Positions 56,244 through 64,000 of a stretch of DNA of 64,000 nucleotides are shown here, one piece after another (position 1 is the stretch's first letter; each line of letters opens with the position of its first letter). Position numbers and translations under genes: made by a program. Location of the stretch: NCBI GenBank assembly GCA_963805715.1, contig CAWDVK010000011.1, positions 15,456 to 79,455 on the forward strand. The letters are read 5' to 3'. The notes beneath the pieces were generated by a model. That model was given only the letters and a program-made list of their open reading frames with translations. It was not told the DNA's origin and did not search any database. The stretch is from CAWDVK01 sp963805715. GTDB lineage: Bacteria; Actinomycetota; Actinomycetes; Streptosporangiales; Streptosporangiaceae.

Positions 56244-56981
56244 GTGGCTGCTGGCGGCGTGCTGGTGCGTGAGTTTTACGGTCGGCCGGCCGTCGAGGTG
56301 GCGCCCGAGCTGCTCGGCTGCGTGCTGCGCAGCCGCAGCGCCGATGGCGAGGTCGCCGTCGTCCTCGTCGAGGTCGAGGCCTATGCCGGGCTGGCCGATC
56401 CGGCCTCGCACGCGTTCCGCGGCCCCACCGCCCGCAACGCGGTGATGTTCGGGCCGCCGGGCCACGCCTACGTCTACTTCACCTACGGGATGCACTTCTG
56501 CGTGAACCTCGTCTGCCAGCCCGCGGGCGACGCGTCGGCGGTGCTGGTACGAGCCGGCCAGGTGATCGAGGGCGCGGAGCTGGCGGCTGCCCGGCGGGGC
56601 GCGGCGGGCCAGCGAGCGGTGCGCCGCGGGACGGCCGCGGTCGCCCGGCCGGACGGCGCCGGGGTCCTGGCCGAGCGGAATCTGGCCCGCGGGCCCGCCC
56701 GGCTGTGCCAGGCGCTCGGCATCGACCGCTCGCTGGACGGCACCGACGTGTGCGCGCCGGGCTCGGTGCTGACGGTGTCCGGGCCGCCCGGCGGCGTCCG
56801 GCCCGACCGGGCGCAGATCGCCGCCGGGCCGCGGGTCGGGGTCAGCCGGGCGGCGGACGTGCCGTGGCGGTTCTGGCTGGCGGGGGAGCGGTCCGTTTCG
56901 GAATATCGTCCGGCCCAGCGGCGCAGCAGGGCGAAACCGGGTTCCAGCGCCGGTGCCGGTGGTGGGACGATGCACCGGTGA
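56214..56981 (+). CDS. mpg: DNA-3-methyladenine glycosylase (AAG/Mpg type)
   Basis: Base-excision enzyme removing alkylated purines. About 255 aa. Family motifs: ELLGCVLRSR, catalytic-area VVLVEVEAYAGLADPASHAF, FGPPGHAYVYFTYGMHFCVNLV, and GPARLCQALGIDRSLDG. The start is uncertain: ATG 56214 is at the centre of the 61-bp palindrome, and GTG 56244, 56259 and 56265 are in frame just after it. The C-terminal tail is basic. Its stop overlaps the tyrS GTG (GTGA), as mpg and tyrS are neighbours in mycobacteria. Confidence 0.9.
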   Translation: MTDRIPRSWKVAAGGVLVREFYGRPAVEVAPELLGCVLRSRSADGEVAVVLVEVEAYAGLADPASHAFRGPTARNAVMFGPPGHAYVYFTYGMHFCVNLVCQPAGDASAVLVRAGQVIEGAELAAARRGAAGQRAVRRGTAAVARPDGAGVLAERNLARGPARLCQALGIDRSLDGTDVCAPGSVLTVSGPPGGVRPDRAQIAAGPRVGVSRAADVPWRFWLAGERSVSEYRPAQRRSRAKPGSSAGAGGGTMHR

Positions 56982-58258
56982 CCGACATCATCGACGAGCT
57001 AACCTGGCGCGGCCTGATCGCCGTGTCGACTGACCTGGACGAACTGCGCAAGGCGCTGGACAGCGGGACAGTCACCTTCTACGCCGGATTCGACCCGACC
57101 GCGCCCAGCCTGCACATCGGCAACCTGGTCCTGCTGCTGACGATGCGGCGATTTCAGCTGGCCGGGCACCGGCCGATCGGGCTGGTCGGCGGGGCGACCG
57201 GGCTGATCGGCGACCCCAGCGGCAAGTCGGCCGAGCGCGTGCTCAGCGAGCGGGACGTGGTGGCGGGCTGGGTCGAGCGGATCCGCGATGAGGTCAGTCA
57301 TTACCTGGACTTCACGCCCGGCCCGGTGGCCGCCATCGCGGTCAGCAACCTGGACTGGACGGGGGAGCTGACCGCGCTCGACTTCCTGCGCGACATCGGC
57401 AAGCACTTCCCGGTCAATCAGATGCTGTCCCGTGAGGTGGTCCGGGCCAGGCTCAAGGCCGGCGGCATCACCTACACCGAGTTCAGCTACCAGATCCTGC
57501 AGGCCAACGACTACCTGGAGCTGCACCGGCGCTACGGCTGCACGCTGCAGCTGGGCGGCAGCGACCAGTGGGGGAACCTGGTCTCCGGCGTCGACCTGAT
57601 CCGCCGGGTGACCGGGGAGTCGGCGCACGCGCTGGCCATCCCGCTGATTACCAAGCCGGACGGCACCAAGTACGGCAAGAGCGAGGGCGGCGCCATCTGG
57701 CTCAGCCCGGAGCTGATGAGCCCGTACGCCTTCTACCAGTTCTGGATTACCAGAACGGACGCCGAGGTGCCCGGGTTGCTGCGCGTCTTCACGTTCCGGA
57801 CTCAGGCCGAGATCGCCGATCTGGAGCTGGACATCGCCGAGCGCCCGCAGGCCCGGCGCGCGCAGCGGGTGCTGGCCGAGGACGTGACCGCCCTGGTGCA
57901 CGGCCCGGGGGAGCTGGCCAGGGTCCAGGCCGCGAGCCAGGCCCTGTTCGGTCAGGGCGAGCTGCGCGACCTGGACGAGCGGACGCTGGCCTCGGCGCTG
58001 GCTGAAGTGCCGGCTATCACGATCGAGGCGGGGGATGAGGCCCTGCCAACGGTGGCCGACCTGATGGCCGAGGTCGGGATCGTGCCCAGCAAGTCGGCCG
58101 CGCGGCGCGCCATCGCCGAGGGCGGTGCGTACCTGAACAACGCGAAGGTGACTGCTCAGGACGCCGTTCCGGCCGCAGGCGACTTGCTGCATGGCCGGTT
58201 CCTGGTGCTCCGGCGGGGCAAGCGGACAGTCGCCGGCGTGGAGGTCAGGAAGGGCTGA
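56978..58258 (+). CDS. tyrS: Tyrosyl-tRNA synthetase
   Basis: Class I synthetase of 426 aa. HIGH motif as PSLHIGNL, tyrosine pocket (YAGFDPTAPS, QILQANDYLEL, QLGGSDQWGN), KMSKS-type loop as KYGKSEGGAIW, and a C-terminal S4 RNA-binding domain (PSKSAARRAIAEGGAYLNNAKV). Starts GTG 56978 overlapping mpg. Confidence 0.97.
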   Translation: MTDIIDELTWRGLIAVSTDLDELRKALDSGTVTFYAGFDPTAPSLHIGNLVLLLTMRRFQLAGHRPIGLVGGATGLIGDPSGKSAERVLSERDVVAGWVERIRDEVSHYLDFTPGPVAAIAVSNLDWTGELTALDFLRDIGKHFPVNQMLSREVVRARLKAGGITYTEFSYQILQANDYLELHRRYGCTLQLGGSDQWGNLVSGVDLIRRVTGESAHALAIPLITKPDGTKYGKSEGGAIWLSPELMSPYAFYQFWITRTDAEVPGLLRVFTFRTQAEIADLELDIAERPQARRAQRVLAEDVTALVHGPGELARVQAASQALFGQGELRDLDERTLASALAEVPAITIEAGDEALPTVADLMAEVGIVPSKSAARRAIAEGGAYLNNAKVTAQDAVPAAGDLLHGRFLVLRRGKRTVAGVEVRKG

Positions 58259-58667
58259 CCATTCGGCCGCGCGGTGGCCGCGCTGGCCGCCGACCCGGCC
58301 GCCGACCCGGCCGTGTCCCGGCTGGCGGGTCAGATCCTGGCCTCCTGGACGCTCATGCACGAGATGCGCGCACGCGACGCAGATCATCGGCCAGCAGCCC
58401 GTTCTTCGCGGCCGGCTGGCGCCTCTGGGCGCTGTCTGCGCGGATCCGGGCTGGTCGCGGCGCCGGCTTGAGCCGATTTGACTTCATGCGGGCTTCTGCC
58501 TAGTGTTTCGTCTTGCCCCGAGAGCGCGGGAAGCCAGACGGCGGACGGCTCCAGGGCACCAGCCACCACCCTTCCAGGCTCAGGTGACTCGTCCACGGGC
58601 CACCGCCGGTGAGAGTATGCTGGGAAGCACAGTAAGTACTGAAGTAAGTCGAGATCCGCTAACGGAC
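58259..58667. other. Gap between tyrS and the rRNA promoter; no supported gene
   Basis: About 410 nt. A plus-strand frame at 58274-58471 gives 65 residues (SRLAGQILASWTLMHEMRARDAD in its middle), which might be a decayed gene end; I do not call it. The later part is less GC-rich and contains AGTAAGTACTGAAGTAAGT, possibly further rrn promoter sequence. Confidence 0.5.
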
Positions 58668-58696
58668 TTGACAGGCTCCGGCCGGTCCGGTAAGTT
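58668..58696 (+). promoter_or_regulatory. rRNA operon promoter
   Basis: Perfect -35 TTGACA (58668-58673), 17-nt spacer and TAAGTT (58691-58696), about 250 nt upstream of 16S. The best promoter match in the window, as expected for rrn. Confidence 0.85.
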
Positions 58697-58750
58697 AGCA
58701 GGGTTGCCCCGGAAGAGGTCGAAACACCTCGGATGGTGTGCGTCCGCTCC

Positions 58751-58770
58751 TTGAGAACTCAACAGCGTGC
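58751..58770 (+). promoter_or_regulatory. Conserved rrn leader element
   Basis: TTGAGAACTCAACAGCGTGC. A related TTGAGAACTGCACAGTGGAC lies before the 23S gene at 60769-60788. The duplicated element is typical of actinobacterial rrn operons and is probably involved in processing or antitermination. Confidence 0.65.
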
Positions 58771-58948
58771 TAAAAGCCAGTGCACATGCACAACCCCCGT
58801 TAACGGGACCTGTGCCATTCGTGACGCAGGATCCCTGACGGATTGCCATGATCGCTTCCGAGGTCGGCTTGCCGGTCCGACGAAGCATTCTCTTGTCAGC
58901 ATCCGCATGGCACGTCCTCTGGGACGTGCAGCGGTTTGCATATAGACA

Positions 58949-64000
<5,052 letters not shown>

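Noticed and set aside
58274..58471. 65-codon open frame after tyrS
   Set aside because: No Shine-Dalgarno or clear family; the second half turns Arg/Gly/Pro-rich like random GC sequence.

Overview
This window is chromosomal DNA of a very GC-rich actinomycete. GTG starts are common, neighbouring genes often overlap by 1-4 bases, and the gene order is a classic actinobacterial housekeeping order. Diagnostic neighbourhoods include thrS-HIT-pgsA-acyltransferase-pimA, pdxST-yebC, ruvCAB-yajC-secDF-apt-relA, alaS-ruvX-mltG-aroE, infC-rpmI-rplT, pheST-argCJBDFR-argH and tyrS-rrn. The 23S gene carries the long helix-54-type insertion typical of high-GC Gram-positives, and the 16S-23S spacer has no tRNA. 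I would place it in Actinomycetes, perhaps near Streptosporangiales, but a family cannot be fixed by eye.

Layout. 1-1431: membrane-anchored L,D-transpeptidase. 1629-10077: thrS, an Ap4A-phosphorylase-like HIT protein, a reverse-strand EF-G2-like GTPase, then the start of the phosphatidylinositol mannoside pathway (PI-phosphate synthase, acyltransferase, PimA) and a small membrane protein. 10131-13694: pyridoxal 5'-phosphate synthase (pdxS, pdxT), yebC and an Eis-like acetyltransferase. 14176-23884: Holliday-junction genes, Sec accessory genes, apt and the (p)ppGpp synthetase/hydrolase. 23888-26005 (minus): DUF349 protein and anchored cyclophilin. 26273-38418: MBL hydrolase, aspS, hexapeptide protein, a dehydrogenase remnant, rarA, two small membrane proteins, alaS, ruvX and mltG. 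38422-38978: broken, truncated aroE, lying where two normally separate conserved blocks meet. 39317-47133: infC, rpmI, rplT, an rRNA methyltransferase, a histidine kinase, pheS and pheT. 47299-47715: lipoprotein. 48077-56109: arginine biosynthesis genes and their repressor, behind a promoter overlapped by an apparent ARG operator. 56214-58258: methyladenine glycosylase and tyrS. 58668-64000: rRNA promoter, 16S, spacer and nearly all of 23S.

Two themes stand out. First, tandem minisatellites whose period is a multiple of three (15, 18 or 21 nt) lie in frame inside otherwise conserved enzymes: ArgC, ArgB (twice), ArgF, Rel, PgsA, MltG and IF3. They add low-complexity peptide blocks and are densest in the arg operon. 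Second, six conserved genes (pimA, apt, relA, aspS, ruvX, mltG) each carry one single-base indel. Because several should be essential, the simplest explanation is consensus error, and this should be settled before any biological interpretation. aroE differs: it has a stop codon, a frameshift and a missing C-terminus, so it looks like a real pseudogene.

Other points are a probable AUC start codon for infC with a hairpin in its leader, a run of perfect hairpins between infC and rpmI, a 61-bp near-perfect palindrome over the start of the methyladenine glycosylase, and the absence of hisS and argG from their usual places.
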